The translations under genes and the position numbers were made by a program. A DNA stretch of 64,000 bases, taken from contig OY855913.1 in the NCBI GenBank assembly GCA_963693305.1, forward strand, positions 23,990,114 through 24,054,113, read 5' to 3'. Positions within the stretch are counted from its first letter, which is position 1; every line of letters starts with the position of its first letter. Source of the DNA: Meandrina meandrites. Its lineage: Eukaryota; Cnidaria; Anthozoa; Scleractinia; Meandrinidae. Below are positions 1 to 11,419 of this stretch, piece after piece. Under the pieces are notes generated by a model. That model made no database searches. It saw only the letters and a list, made by a program, of their open reading frames with translations, and was not told the DNA's origin.

Positions 1-347
1 TAAGTAGTATATAATAAGTATATAAAAAGTATTTTGCCGATTCATTTTTTATCGTCCGACAGAATATAGCACGATAGATTATTGAAAATACAAGACAATA
101 GTGGTAAAATTTCGGATTTTACCCGGGGATTTTACCCACAGCGATTCCTATATATTCTTTTAATATTTTGCTACACTTTGTGATAGCAAAAATAACGTAC
201 CACTTGGTATCTTATTGTGTTCTTTCCAGACTAGATCCAGGTCTACTCTGTCCATTGCAGGTCACCAAAAAAAGAAATAGATAAATCAAAACACCGGTTC
301 ATGCAGAGAGGACAGAAAGTCGGTCCGCTCTCACGCTTGCGAAAAGA
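1..347. other. 5' flank of the TMEM68-like gene
   Basis: No coding region is recognised here. The last part, just before the ATG at 348, is presumably promoter and 5' UTR. I see no convincing TATA box close to the start. Confidence 0.4.
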
Positions 348-3300
348 ATGGACTGGCTAATGATACTTCTTTCGCCATTCGTCGTGGTATTTGTATATCC
401 TGTAGTTATCGTTATTATGATGTATGGAAGCGCAGTATTTCTCCACGTGTATCGACACAGGCGGCGCGTAATTTACGATGCGTACTCCGAAAATTTTTGG
501 GACGGTGCTATGCAAACAGTGTCAGCAGTCTTCGATTCACATGGCTCCCTTTGGCATGGTAAGAAAAGATAAGAATGAATGGTTGTGCAGTTGTTGAATG
601 CTTGTCCATGTCTTTTTGTCACCTAAGTGTGAAGACTTACATACATTGGCGTTTTTTAAAAAACTCATGCACGAAATCTATCAAAAAATAATTTGTCCGC
701 GGTCACGTGAATTCGAATCCAATAAATGTATGCAATAAATTATTTGAAGCAGTCTGTTTATTTCTACAGGTCTTGGTTTATTGTGGATGACCCCAGCGGG
801 TTGCTCTAATATAATCTTGCAGCCAAACTTTCGTGTAACGCTTAATTAGAAAAAAAACTTTTTGCGTCAGAGTTTATGCGCATAGAACTTGCATGATAAA
901 AGCCTGTCTACTGTGTGTGAGCTTGAAATTGGAGCAGGAAACTCTCCAATTTCTCCCAGGGGAAAACCGGTCACGTATCCGCTAAACTATTTATAGAAAA
1001 AATATAATTTCCTGGGAAAATTAATGGGTTTAAAATTAATGAAAGGTTGTGATTTCAGTATAAAGTACCCAATTTTAATTCTATGTGTATAATTGTATAG
1101 AGATTAATCTGACGGTGATAACATTTTTTAAACAGTGTATTTTATTAGCTCCAATGCAGGCAACAGGAAATACAACAGGAAATGAGTGACCTTGGCCCCA
1201 TAAAGATAAATCTTGAACAGAACACACACAGTTGAAAATCACATGCACTGATCAAAGTATTTTGATTTATAGTAGAGCTCCCACATGACATGGTATAGTA
1301 AAAAACAAAACAACAAACAAAAACAACAAACAGCAACAAAATGCAGATAAAAAATTTCTTAGCCCTGAAAATGGAGTTAAATAAATGGCAAAAATTTATA
1401 AATAACTGTAAAGTAGAGCTCCACTTTTTAAGGCTTGGCTAAATATGTGGTTCAATTTTACCCTTGGTACAATCTGGTATTTTCCTTTGCTTTATATGCA
1501 TATTTTTGAATTTGTAATCTGATCAATAAATGAAATAAAATACACTTAATAAAAATAAACAGGGACCTGGAATTATATTATTAGGGACCAGAAATTGAGA
1601 AAAATTTCACAACATTTTGCTATATTTTGCAATAGAAGGAAAGAAAGGGGTGGGGAGAGGGAGTAAAAGGTACAGGGAGGGGGAGGTTCAGACCCCCCTG
1701 CCCTCCCCCCCCCCCCCCAATTTTATAATATATTTTAACATACATTTGACTTAAAGTTTATTATTTTTTAATATATAAATAGGTTATGAACTGATTGGAA
1801 TGGACAAGTTACCAGTCAACGGTCCAGCATTGTTGATATATTACCATGGAGCATTACCTTTGGACATGTACTATATTCTAGCGAGACTGTTGCTTTGTAA
1901 GAAGAGAAGGCTCAGGAATGTGGCTGCCACATTTCTATTTCAAATACCAGGTAACTTGAAAATTTTCAACAATGTTCCAGCTACTCCATGATTAATTAAT
2001 AATTATTTTATATATATGTTGCAGTTAATTTTTTTCTTCAGTTAAAGTTTATTCTTTCTTTGTTTTAAACTCATTATCATACATTACCATACTTAAAAAC
2101 AAAGGAAGGATAAACTTTAACTGAAGAAAAAAATTAACTGCAACATATACCTGCTAACTTCTTCCAAGTCAAAGGTGTGAGACATTATAATCAGGGTATT
2201 TGAAGTGGTCCAAAGATTTCTGAGGATGTACCAAACATTGCTGAAGACACTCCAAGGTTTCCTAATAATGCGTGGTTCCAGAAATTATTCACACCTCCCC
2301 CATAGAAGGAATTTTTCCTAAGGACTCTCCACCCCTCTGGAAAATCCATGTAAGCTTCACAGTCACCTTTCCTTAAAAGGTTTTGGCCTTGGACTCCCCC
2401 ACCCCTAGGAATTTCCAATTCCTTCTGGAGGGGGGTGAATAGGGGTACGTAAATCCGCCGATCCATGCTGTCAATCCGTTACTATTTTTGTTCAAATCCG
2501 AATTCACATCACTTAAAAAGTTCGTGGGGTATAGTATTACTGCAAGACAAACGGTATGTGTTGTTTTTATGCCAATTTTTTAACAGGTTTCGTTTTATCT
2601 CTTGTTTGTGTGTCAATTCCACCAATATATCAACTAAGGCTGACTTAAGTGATCCGAACTTCGTTTTAGTATCTTCGATCCGAAATTCATGGCATTAAAA
2701 AGTCCAGAATGTGGGACAAAATTCTCAGCTAATCCACGATCCGTTGTGTTTTTGAAATCCACGAATCCGCTCAATGTATTGCAAAAATCCACAATCTGTC
2801 TGCATTTTAAGGCAATATCCGTCGATCTACGAACCTATTCACCCCCTTCCTTCTGTGGGGGGACAGGAATCAAACCCATGTCCTCCCAGATATCGTTTGG
2901 TGAGCTGTATGCTATTTACTAGGTTCATGTCACATATGTTCACAAGCCGCACCCCTGATTTTGAATGACAATTGTTGGTAAAAAGGTGCAGCTTATTTGC
3001 AAGTGTTTATTGTATTAATATTATATAATAGTTAATTGTTTTATAGTCTCGGACAAATTCAATGGTAAATTATGTTCTTTATCTGTTTATCATGTTATCA
3101 GGTATTCAGTTACTCCTTGAAGTTTGTGGTGCTGTAGAAGGACGTTCTAGAGAGCATTGTGTAGAGATTCTTAAGGTTTGTTACCATGAAATGATGATGT
3201 CAGGATTTTAAAATTACAGTCCATATACAGTCTGTATTACCAGTAATGCTAATTTCAGACAAACTTGAAATTTTTAACATCCAAATAACAGAGCATACAC

Positions 3301-6300
3301 TGTCAAAGCATAAGAAATGATTACAAATGACAGCTTTAATGACAATGATCAAGTGCATAATTTTATTTTACTTTATTACCACAGAAAGAAATTACAAAGA
3401 AAATATGCCATAAAATAATTTATTTTTAAAAGTTACAAAGAAAAGTGACAGGGAGACTGAAAAAAAGAAACTAGAAACTTAGATTAATACATGTTTGGGC
3501 CTTCCCAATTTAACTAGTTGACTGACACAAATAATTTAATTAGTTGGTTTAATATCTGGTGTTATGTCTGAAAATAAATAGAAATTATATACTTAGTCTA
3601 ATGAAGTGAAAGTTTTTCTACCATATAATTTTCCCATGATATATGAGTACTGTCTAAAATGCCACAAAATATGACTCGTTGACAAAACTGTTTTGGTCCA
3701 GGAGCTGGGTTTCTACAATTTTGTTTTCAACCAAGAGGCTTGCAAAAAGCTTCCTAAGCTAGTTGATCTGTTAGTCATTGTGCAATACTTTTTTGTAGAA
3801 TGGTGAATTATTGGCCATTTCCCCAGGAGGGGTCAGAGAAGCTTTATTTTCTGATGAATATTACACAATGATATGGAATGGTAGACGTGGGTTTGCTAAG
3901 GTTGCCCTTGAAGCCAAAGTGGTGAGTCATTAACTTTTTTGTGCTTTCTGCAGATTATACCTTAAGATTCCAAAATATCCCCTCCCCCAATCCCAACCCA
4001 CCAAGTTTATTTTTTTCCTTACTGAGCATTTGGTCACCGACTGCTCAAGTTTGGTTGCCAGTGAAAAATTTTAGTTGCTAAATAAAGCTCAAGCTTTCAA
4101 TCTTTATTCTTAATTTAAGTCACCAGGCTGGCGACTTGGGTTCCAATTTTAGTCACCAGCTCCAAAATTTTTTTGTTGCCATGGTGACTAAAAAGGTCTT
4201 AACTTGGAGGGTTGCTGGTATACAGCTCCCTAATAATACTGTAAGGCCATTCAAATCTCTGCAGACACAAAAATCCATCAGCTGGTAAGAAATCCTCCTT
4301 AAAGAGTGATATTCCTTCCATTAACAGAATGCTTACTTTTAATTGTTGTTTTATCTTCTAATCTCTTAACAGCCCATCTATCCAGTATATACCCAAAATG
4401 TTAGGGAAGCTATCCGCTCTATTCAAATTGGACGCAGTGAGTAAAAATGCATCAAGTATTAAATCATTTTTATACATGTAAATAAACTTCATTAACCTGC
4501 ATTAATCAGCCATTTTCCTATGGATGCACTAAGGACAATCTTTTCGACTTCATTATTGACATTTTCTCCCCCTTACCTTCTCCTTGTTTCCTCTCCCCCC
4601 TCCCTTTCTTATTTCTCCTCTCCCCCTCCCCCCTCCTTTTCTCCTCTCCCTCTCCCTTCTCCCTTTTTCCCAGTGTTCTAGCTAGGGATAAACAACAGAA
4701 CACTCCATCAAGTAACTTCAAATCCTTCCCTCTTTATTCCCTCTTTTCCCTACTATCTCACGCTCACCCTCTCTCCCTCCCTCCCTTGCTTACCCCTCCC
4801 TCCCTCCCTCCCTCCCTCTCTTCCTCCCTTCCCTATTTCCTCCCTTTCCCCTCCCTCCATCCCCTCCCTCTTTCCTCCCCTTTTCTTCTCCTTGTCTCCT
4901 TTTCACACTTCCCCTCCCACCTTTCCTTTATACCTCACCCTCCCCCTCCCCTTCCCACCTTCTTTCTTCCCCTTTTCTTCTTTTTCTACTCCTTCCCTTT
5001 TCCCTCTTTTCCTCTCCCCTAACCCTCACCCCCTCTCCCTCCTTCCCATCCCCCTTTCTCTCCTTCCCATCCCCCTCTCCCTCCTTCCCATCCCTCTTTC
5101 CCTCCTTCCTTTCCTTTGTCCCTCATCACCCTCTCCCTCTAGCCGATCTCTTCCTACCTTCTCTGTTCTCCTCTTCTCCTCCTTTGCTCCTTCCCCTGGG
5201 GCTTTTCCCTTCCTCTCATGTACTTTTAGGTCCAAATGTAGATAATCAGATGATAAGAAAGATCATAGTTTTACAGTTTTACATTTTTTTCCCAGATGTG
5301 GGCTGAAAACCATTATAATATTATTATTGCTATTATTATTATTGGAGACAAACAAAACAAGGTTAATATATGTATTTGTGATCTTGTTGTAGAATGGTTC
5401 CGTAAGCTCTATGAATGGACTAAATTACCTTTAGTACCCCTATATGGTGGATTTCCAGTCAAGTTAAGGTACCTATTATGATGTTTTAAAAAATATTGAT
5501 ATTATATTATATTATTGCAGGGGTGTTTAGGGGTGTCATTAAGTTTTGAAGTAGGAGGGGGCACCTATAGGAGAGTAGGTGGACAGAAAAAAACAATTGA
5601 TTAAAAAAAGTGAATTTCTTTATTTTCAGTTTGAAAGTAGGCATGTACTGACTCTTGTGTATCCTGGTACTGGTGCCCGGGTCCCACCTTCTAATGAGAA
5701 CCCTGGGTTTCTCAATTTCATCCACCTTGCAATAATATTGTATTTTCAAATTCTCGGATCACAAGACAGTAAAACAGGTGATGGATTGTTCCTTGAAAAC
5801 CTGGTGTTGATATTGGATTTATCTGACAGGGTTCTGGCAATTTATGGAGAACTAAATGATAGATTTTCAGATACTTTGCAATGATAGGTACATTAATGCT
5901 GTGAATATGGTGGAGTACAGCTGTATAATTATGTGACTAGTTATGACTGACATGCACGTGTATGCCTAGCTTAATTGCGATTGGCTTTCATGTCTTAGAA
6001 CCTTCATAGGAGATCCTGTGCACTATGATCCTAAACTAACATGTGATGAGCTCGCTGGAAAGGTGAGGACATGTTCTTAATTGTGTCATAAATGCAGCTC
6101 TAAATTCAATGATTTTTAGACTTATAATTAGACATTATTTGGGCTGTTTTTCAATTTGGGCTAATTTTGGGGAGATGGGGACTTGTTATCAGAGTTTCAC
6201 ACCTTTTTTTTTTGTTACCAGTTATCTTAACATCAAACTCGTTTTTTTCCAAATTAGTAAATTATGATAAAATCTAGGGTAAGACTGAAGGTTGATCAAA

Positions 6301-6458
6301 TAAGCACACTGTAAATTGATTGGATTTCCAAACCTTCCCAGGTTCAGAGAGAAATCCAGGAAATGATTTTAACTCACCAGCAGCTACCAGGCAGCATCAT
6401 CACAGCTCTGCAAGATAGGTGGCAATCCACAAAAAAGTTATTGAAAGATGCAAAGTAA
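348..6458 (+). CDS. TMEM68: TMEM68-like membrane acyltransferase, 8 exons, 298 aa
   Basis: Exons are 348-558, 1783-1950, 3102-3175, 3799-3921, 4373-4436, 5393-5468, 5999-6062 and 6342-6458. All introns are GT-AG and all phases join without a break. The protein opens with a hydrophobic stretch (about residues 4-33, one or two membrane segments) followed by a basic cluster. The glycerolipid acyltransferase block follows: HGALPLD with His92 and Asp98, then ISPGGVREA (about 158-166) and the GGFPVKLR stretch near 232-239. These match the TMEM68 branch of the PlsC/DGAT2-like family, which acts at the ER and is linked to an alternative route of triacylglycerol synthesis. The length is slightly under that of the vertebrate protein, and the N-terminus is shorter. 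The ATG at 348 is the first in frame with the hydrophobic segment. The reaction itself is inferred from the family. Confidence 0.9.
2013..2149. repeat. Foldback hairpin (MITE-like) in TMEM68 intron 2
   Basis: Two arms of about 54 bp are near-perfect reverse complements (2013-2067 and 2096-2149) around a loop of about 30 bp. Each arm carries the stretch GTTGCAGTTAA. Such short palindromes are usual for MITEs, and the transcript would fold into a long hairpin. No clear target-site duplication was found. Confidence 0.75.
2240..2460. repeat. Repeat fragment with GGAATTTCC-type motifs
   Basis: A run of 'ggaatttcc/ccttctgg' and 'ccacccct' motifs resembles the text at 61160-61275, so it is probably a piece of an interspersed element. 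The ends are not defined. Confidence 0.3.
2858..2940 (-). repeat. Possible tRNA-derived SINE head
   Basis: On the minus strand a GGGTTTGATTCC string resembles a Pol III B box. An upstream part near 2905-2940 could hold a decayed A box. It could be a SINE head inside TMEM68 intron 2, but no tail is visible. Confidence 0.25.
4560..5225 (+). repeat. Polypyrimidine block with internal minisatellite
   Basis: About 660 bp of almost pure C+T on the plus strand lies in TMEM68 intron 5. Around 5030-5105 it contains a roughly 20-bp repeat (CTCCTTCCCATCCCCCTT-like) in about four copies. Open frames across it on both strands are low-complexity artefacts. Such tracts can form triplex (H-DNA) structures. 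Confidence 0.85.
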
Positions 6459-6976
6459 ATTTAGCTTTTAATCCAGAAACTGTATACAGCTATTTTGAGA
6501 AAGGTTGTCAGAAAAAAGTACACAAGTGCACATGACAAGACTGAAAGGTAGTATGGGTAGACGTATAGAGCTACTGCACGTGCTGAATGTGAATACTAAT
6601 GAGATATAACGACCAGGCAAATGCGATCGGATTTTCACATGTCCTTTCTCTTATGTGGAAACAAGGTGCATTTAGCCACGCTGAATTTTAGAAGAATTTT
6701 TTCCAAACTCAAAGACATGCAACAGTAAAAGTAAAGCTACAGATAAAGGCCTTCCGAGAGCAAAAACATATTCTTCACGTGCAATATGCAAAATTTCACA
6801 TGCAAAATTCTAGTGAATGCCTAGAGCACCTTTCAGTCTTGTCGGGTGCACGTTGTTGTTTTTTCTGCATTACATGGAAGAAAACTGGATGTGACATGCA
6901 TAATATATGTATGTGACAGGTAAAGTGTTACATTATGTAAACTTTTTTAATATCTTCCCATAATGCCATATATATG
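6459..6976. other. 3' flank of TMEM68-like gene
   Basis: This probably includes the 3' UTR. No other gene is seen. The segment around 6920-6960 weakly resembles 7672-7700, so it may belong to the inverted-repeat cluster that follows. Confidence 0.3.
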
Positions 6977-7242
6977 CAGGGGCGGATCCAGGAATTTTTA
7001 ATTGGGGGGGTCCAAAGGACTGTTGAATTTTTTTTTTGGGAGGGGGGGGGGGGGGAATAAATTCTTGAATATCCCTGGAATTTAGTTTAGTAGCAAAACA
7101 AATACGCGTTTCATTAAAAAAACCCAGCCAGTTAAAAATTGATATACGATCCTGTCGATGTAAGAATTTCAGTCTCAAACAAGGGTCAGGGCTGATAGGG
7201 GGGGTCCGGACCCCCCGGACCCTCCCCCTGGATCCGCCACTG
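6977..7242. mobile_element. hAT-like MITE with CAGKGGCGGATCCAGG termini
   Basis: The left end CAGGGGCGGATCCAGG and the right end CCTGGATCCGCCACTG are reverse complements apart from one base. This terminus is typical of hAT-superfamily (Zaphod-like) elements. The interior has poly-T and poly-G runs and no intact gene. ATATG directly abuts both ends, so a short or decayed target duplication is possible. It is non-autonomous. Confidence 0.75.
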
Positions 7243-7252
7243 ATATGTATAG

Positions 7253-7555
7253 TTGTTTTACAAACACCTGATTGAAGACTTGTTGACCCATGAAAAGCAT
7301 AAACCACGAATGATGCAACCCAAATGTTTCCTGAGAAATCATAAATTAAATAATCGCCGTCTATAACAGAACAAACATGATAATAAAACAGGTTGCAAAA
7401 ATCATGCTTGAAGAAAGAAAATATCTTGATTATCAATAAAAGGAATATTACTGTACTAAGTTTACCAATGCTTTCGACCCAGAATACCATTGGGTCATGT
7501 CGTTCATGGGTTATGCTTTTCACAGGGTCAACGTTTCTTCAATCAGATATACCTG
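7253..7555. repeat. Inverted repeat with about 68-bp arms
   Basis: The arm at 7253-7320 is repeated as a diverged reverse complement at 7487-7555. The shared core is TTATGCTTTTCA..GGGTCAAC..CTTCAATCAG, read on the plus strand of the right arm. The space between the arms is about 165 bp and non-coding. It is probably a decayed TIR element. Confidence 0.6.
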
Positions 7556-7563
7556 TATATATA

Positions 7564-7690
7564 CTAGTTATGCAACACTTTCGAGTGGTATACTTAATGG
7601 AATATCCTTCGAGTCACTTTTATTTTTTTGCTCACAAGTGACAAGTGGGATATTCCATGGTATGCCACAAGAAAGTGTTGCATAACTTTT
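7564..7690. repeat. Palindromic MITE-like repeat
   Basis: The arm at 7566-7620 and the reverse-complement arm at 7632-7688 share GTTATGCAACACTTTC and TGGAATATCC. The loop is about 12 bp. It abuts the preceding inverted repeat, and the two may be parts of one composite element. Confidence 0.65.
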
Positions 7691-7694
7691 TTAT

Positions 7695-9011
7695 ACCAAT
7701 TGCCATAGAAAATATGTTTACTAAATTTCGTTGTGAATAAGATTGCAGTGCATGTTGGGAAGGTTGGGTTTAAATAGCTTTCCTGGCTGTATTTTCTATA
7801 GCATGGTATATAATTATGTAACATCTTCATACCTGCCACATCTATATAACATATATGTAGTTTTGGGAAGAGGCTGATAATTGAATTTTACTTTTAATTT
7901 AATACTAAAATGTTTAGGAAATCATATAAATGTGCAGTCTTAAACGAAGGTACAGTTACACAAACTAAATTGAATTTTAAATGAAAATAACAAAATCAAT
8001 AATTATTTATTCATTTTTCCTTGAAAAATATAAAGCAACTATTTTTGTAAAAACCATGTACACCATAATTAAATATAATTATTAATAATAATTATTTCTT
8101 AAATTAGTTAGTATAATAAATGGGAGGGAAATGCAAATAAATCCAATTGATAGCTTTGTATAGTTTAATGTTATTTATATAACGTTATGACAATATTACA
8201 GATATTCACAGTATTTTTGCTATAAAAACAAATTAAATAAATAAATGCTTTTTATATCAAAAAAGAGCCTGCCAAATTGTCCATAATATATACAATTCTA
8301 CATAAATGTATTTATCAGAATCATTATTTCTAAATACTTTATAGATAAATTATTAATAAATGCCTTAATGAATTGTTACAGATCTATTCTATATTGTAAT
8401 AATTTATATCAAGAGAAAATTAACTATCTACTTCACTGTAGATCTTGAGCTATCTAAAATTATTTTTTTTTACAAAAATAAAATTTCCTATTTGAGTCAC
8501 CCGTTTTGTTTAATATCAGTGTTTACCCACGGGAATGATCAAGGGAAAAAATAACTTATTAATTCCATCACAAGTAATTAACAGGGCCTTAAATCGTGCA
8601 ACAAAACGAAACTTGAATTTGTGACAGGGTCATTTGTGGACCACTTTAAAGTTCTTGAGAAGCCTGTAAAGGATGTAATATCCATTTGATGTCTGGTTCA
8701 AGAGAAAAAAAATGGTTTTGTTAACCAGGTTAACCCAGAGAATCTCCGAGTCGAAGAGAATTCTCGTTGGGAATACCTTCATACTCACAGGCACAAAAAA
8801 ACAAACACACAAACGGAAGTGAAGTGAAGGGTCGAGCATGATGGCGGCCGGTCGTGCGTGCCGAGCTCCGTAATCTTCAAACGAGCTAAAAGCCCTGCGT
8901 TCACAAAATACGGCTCAACATAATGAAGTAACAGCATCTTGTTAATAATCGCGGCCAATTATAGCAACTTGTAAAATCTGATGGCCAAACGAACGTATCA
9001 AGCTGTATCAC
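7695..9011. other. AT-rich intergenic sequence
   Basis: I see no gene, RNA or clear repeat. The stretch 7900-8480 is especially AT-rich. Short frames here have no recognisable domain. Confidence 0.4.
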
Positions 9012-9134
9012 CCATAAATGTAATAAAAACCATAAATGTAACAGATGTAATAACAACCATAAATGTAATAAAAATTAACCATAAATGTAATACTAACCAT
9101 AAATGTAATAACTTTTAACCACAAATGTAATAAA
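9012..9134 (+). repeat. Tandem repeat of ACCATAAATGTAATAA
   Basis: About seven imperfect copies of a 16-20 bp unit (ACCATAAATGTAATAA plus a variable spacer) follow one another. It is non-coding minisatellite sequence. Confidence 0.8.
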
Positions 9135-9305
9135 TCCACTTCATGCCTACATCAGCCAATTAGTTTATGATGTTTAATCATATTTATGTCCTCCTTCATT
9201 ATCAATTAAACAAATGAGAACGCACGGCTTAACCCAGCGTGCAAACCGAAAAATCACAATTTCGAGCTCAGTAACTAAGTCCGTCCTTTTTGTGTGTGTG
9301 TTTTT

Positions 9306-9342
9306 TATGTGGACTTTCACACGAAGTGTGAAAATCCACATA
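9306..9342. repeat. Short perfect hairpin
   Basis: TGTGGA-TTTCACAC and GTGTGAAA-TCCACA form arms of about 15 bp around a 3-base loop. No U-run follows, and the role is unknown. Confidence 0.5.
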
Positions 9343-11389
9343 TTGCGATCGTGCAGTTTTCCCGATTGGGACGGCACTTTCCGTGATAACTCGTCTCAGC
9401 CCTTTCGGAAGCTTTCGAGGGTGTTCGGAGAATCCGAAGTTTTGGAGCCAAGAGTCAATGTAAAATTGGCGAGACGTCACAAAGAAAGCATCACACAATT
9501 TCATTAATCGAAACCTAAAATTTGTCAAGTGCAGTACATCAACGAGCAGCGTCAAAGATGCCAGTGGTATACGTGCACATCAAAAGAAAAAAGTGGTGGC
9601 GGCTTTCATATTTGCACGGCGTTCGACTGAACTGCGGGCAAAGGTCACGCTATTTCTCACACTTTTCGCACTGTCTGTTGTGTTCGACTGGACGTCAGTT
9701 GCTGTGTTCGCTTGATTCGCATATAATTGAAAATCGTTGAAAAGCATTATTCAGCAGATATCTAGATATTTGTTGTTTTGTTTCAGCTTTGCCACACAGA
9801 ATCTTTAGAATGGAAGAATGGATACACAACGAGTCAAAACAAAACAAGTTCACTAATCAAGTTGTTTTCCCGTAATTATTATTTTCTTGGATTTCTCGCA
9901 AGTTAAATTTGAATAACGCAATCTGACTGATGTCGAATTCAAAACCGCTGGTAAAAAATTAGTGTGAAGAGCATAAAACTTATTTTGAACCGAAAAATGT
10001 ATGTATTGAAACCGTGTGAAAACTAAATTACTGATTGAAAATGTGTCGTTCGGGAATCGCCGACTACACTCGAAAATTAATTCAAGAACGATGACAATTT
10101 TAGGTTGAAAAAACACTAAAAAAGTATTCATCTGCCTTCTTGTATCAAGAGATTATTAGTGAAATCTTGCTAAAAGGCGATAAAAGCCATTCCGGAAAAG
10201 TTGTATATGAAAACAACGCAATGAAAGAAAATGAGTTAATTGATGAGTTTAGCTGTTGTTTACACAAGCGTTCAGATGAAATGTCAGGCAAACGAAGACA
10301 ATCTACATACTTCGCAAAATATTTCTTTATGAATGGACTGAAATCAGTATCCCCGATTTCTAGTGGTAAGATTTTGTTTTTGTTCTTAATAAATAATTTT
10401 CTTGTCCTTATTTCCATTTAAAGACCTAATTTGTCCATTTCCCGTGAACCAGATTGCCATCCTTTACGAGAAAAGTAAAACTCAAAACAGCAAATAGCAA
10501 AATCTCAAACCTTATGATTATAGAGTTGTTTAATTCCATGATATATTTTTAATGTGAAAAGAAGTTCTCTTCAAACAAAGTTTCAGGCCTAACACTTCTC
10601 TGTTTTTAAGACACAGATAACTAAAAATGGCTTAAGTTTGCGGTCCCGAAAAGTTTCTACTTTTTCACCTAGTATCAACCTTGCTGTATTGTGTGAAATG
10701 TTATCCTTCACGAGAGTAGAATAGTAGATCAAGTTTTTCGACGAACATCCCCGTCCTTTTCATGTAACCATATAGAGATACTGTCGGGTTGTCCCAGGTT
10801 TTCCGCTTCTCTGACACAGTTTAAATAAATTGGACTGCATTTCAATGTTTAAGGCGATCTTCAGGGTAAATTGGAAGGTGTGTTCCTCAAAACGAGAAGG
10901 AAGTTTTTCTTTCACGATCATAAGTTTTTTTATTATCTCGAGTTTCAAGTGACTGCCAACTCATAATTGACTGATACTTAGTCTTGCCTACAGTCCAGCT
11001 CACAGAGCACGAAGCGCGAGAGCGCCGGGGACTACTGCCAAACTGGAAACGAGAAGCAAACGACTTTAAGAAGGTCTAACCGATACTGTACATTGGCTCA
11101 TTCCATCATTCATTATCCAAAACAAATGAAAGTCCACATATGTACGCATTGCGGACCCACTTTTATTCTTATGTGCGTGTGTTCACTTATCTGATATATT
11201 TTCACATAGGCACCTTGCACTATTAATACTTAGGTTAATCGTAAGCTTCCACTGTCCCAACTTTATATGTATTACCGATACGTCTAGTTTTAAGCAATTG
11301 TTATTCTCTATTGTTCAACTGTTTTGTCGCATCAGCCCAACAGCGTCAGCGTTATACTATTTCTTGATTCAATTCTCCGTTTGCGTTGA
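9343..11389. other. Intergenic sequence upstream of the LINE
   Basis: No gene could be recognised. A frame at 10140-10421 has ordinary composition and is followed by a GTAAGA at its SSG codons, which could be a splice donor, but it matches no family I know. Whether any of this is the 5' part of the LINE is not clear. Confidence 0.3.
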
Positions 11390-11419
11390 AAGAAATCTAG
11401 CCGCTACTCCGCCTGGCTT

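Noticed and set aside
4518..5245. Open frames of up to 117 codons on both strands
   Set aside because: They come from the low-complexity C+T block inside a TMEM68 intron.
6933..7523. 196-codon minus-strand frame
   Set aside because: It reads through the hAT-like MITE and the inverted repeat; the proline run is the G-run of the MITE.
10140..10421. Possible exon ending before a GTAAGA donor
   Set aside because: The peptide has no recognisable motif and no partner exon was found; left as intergenic.
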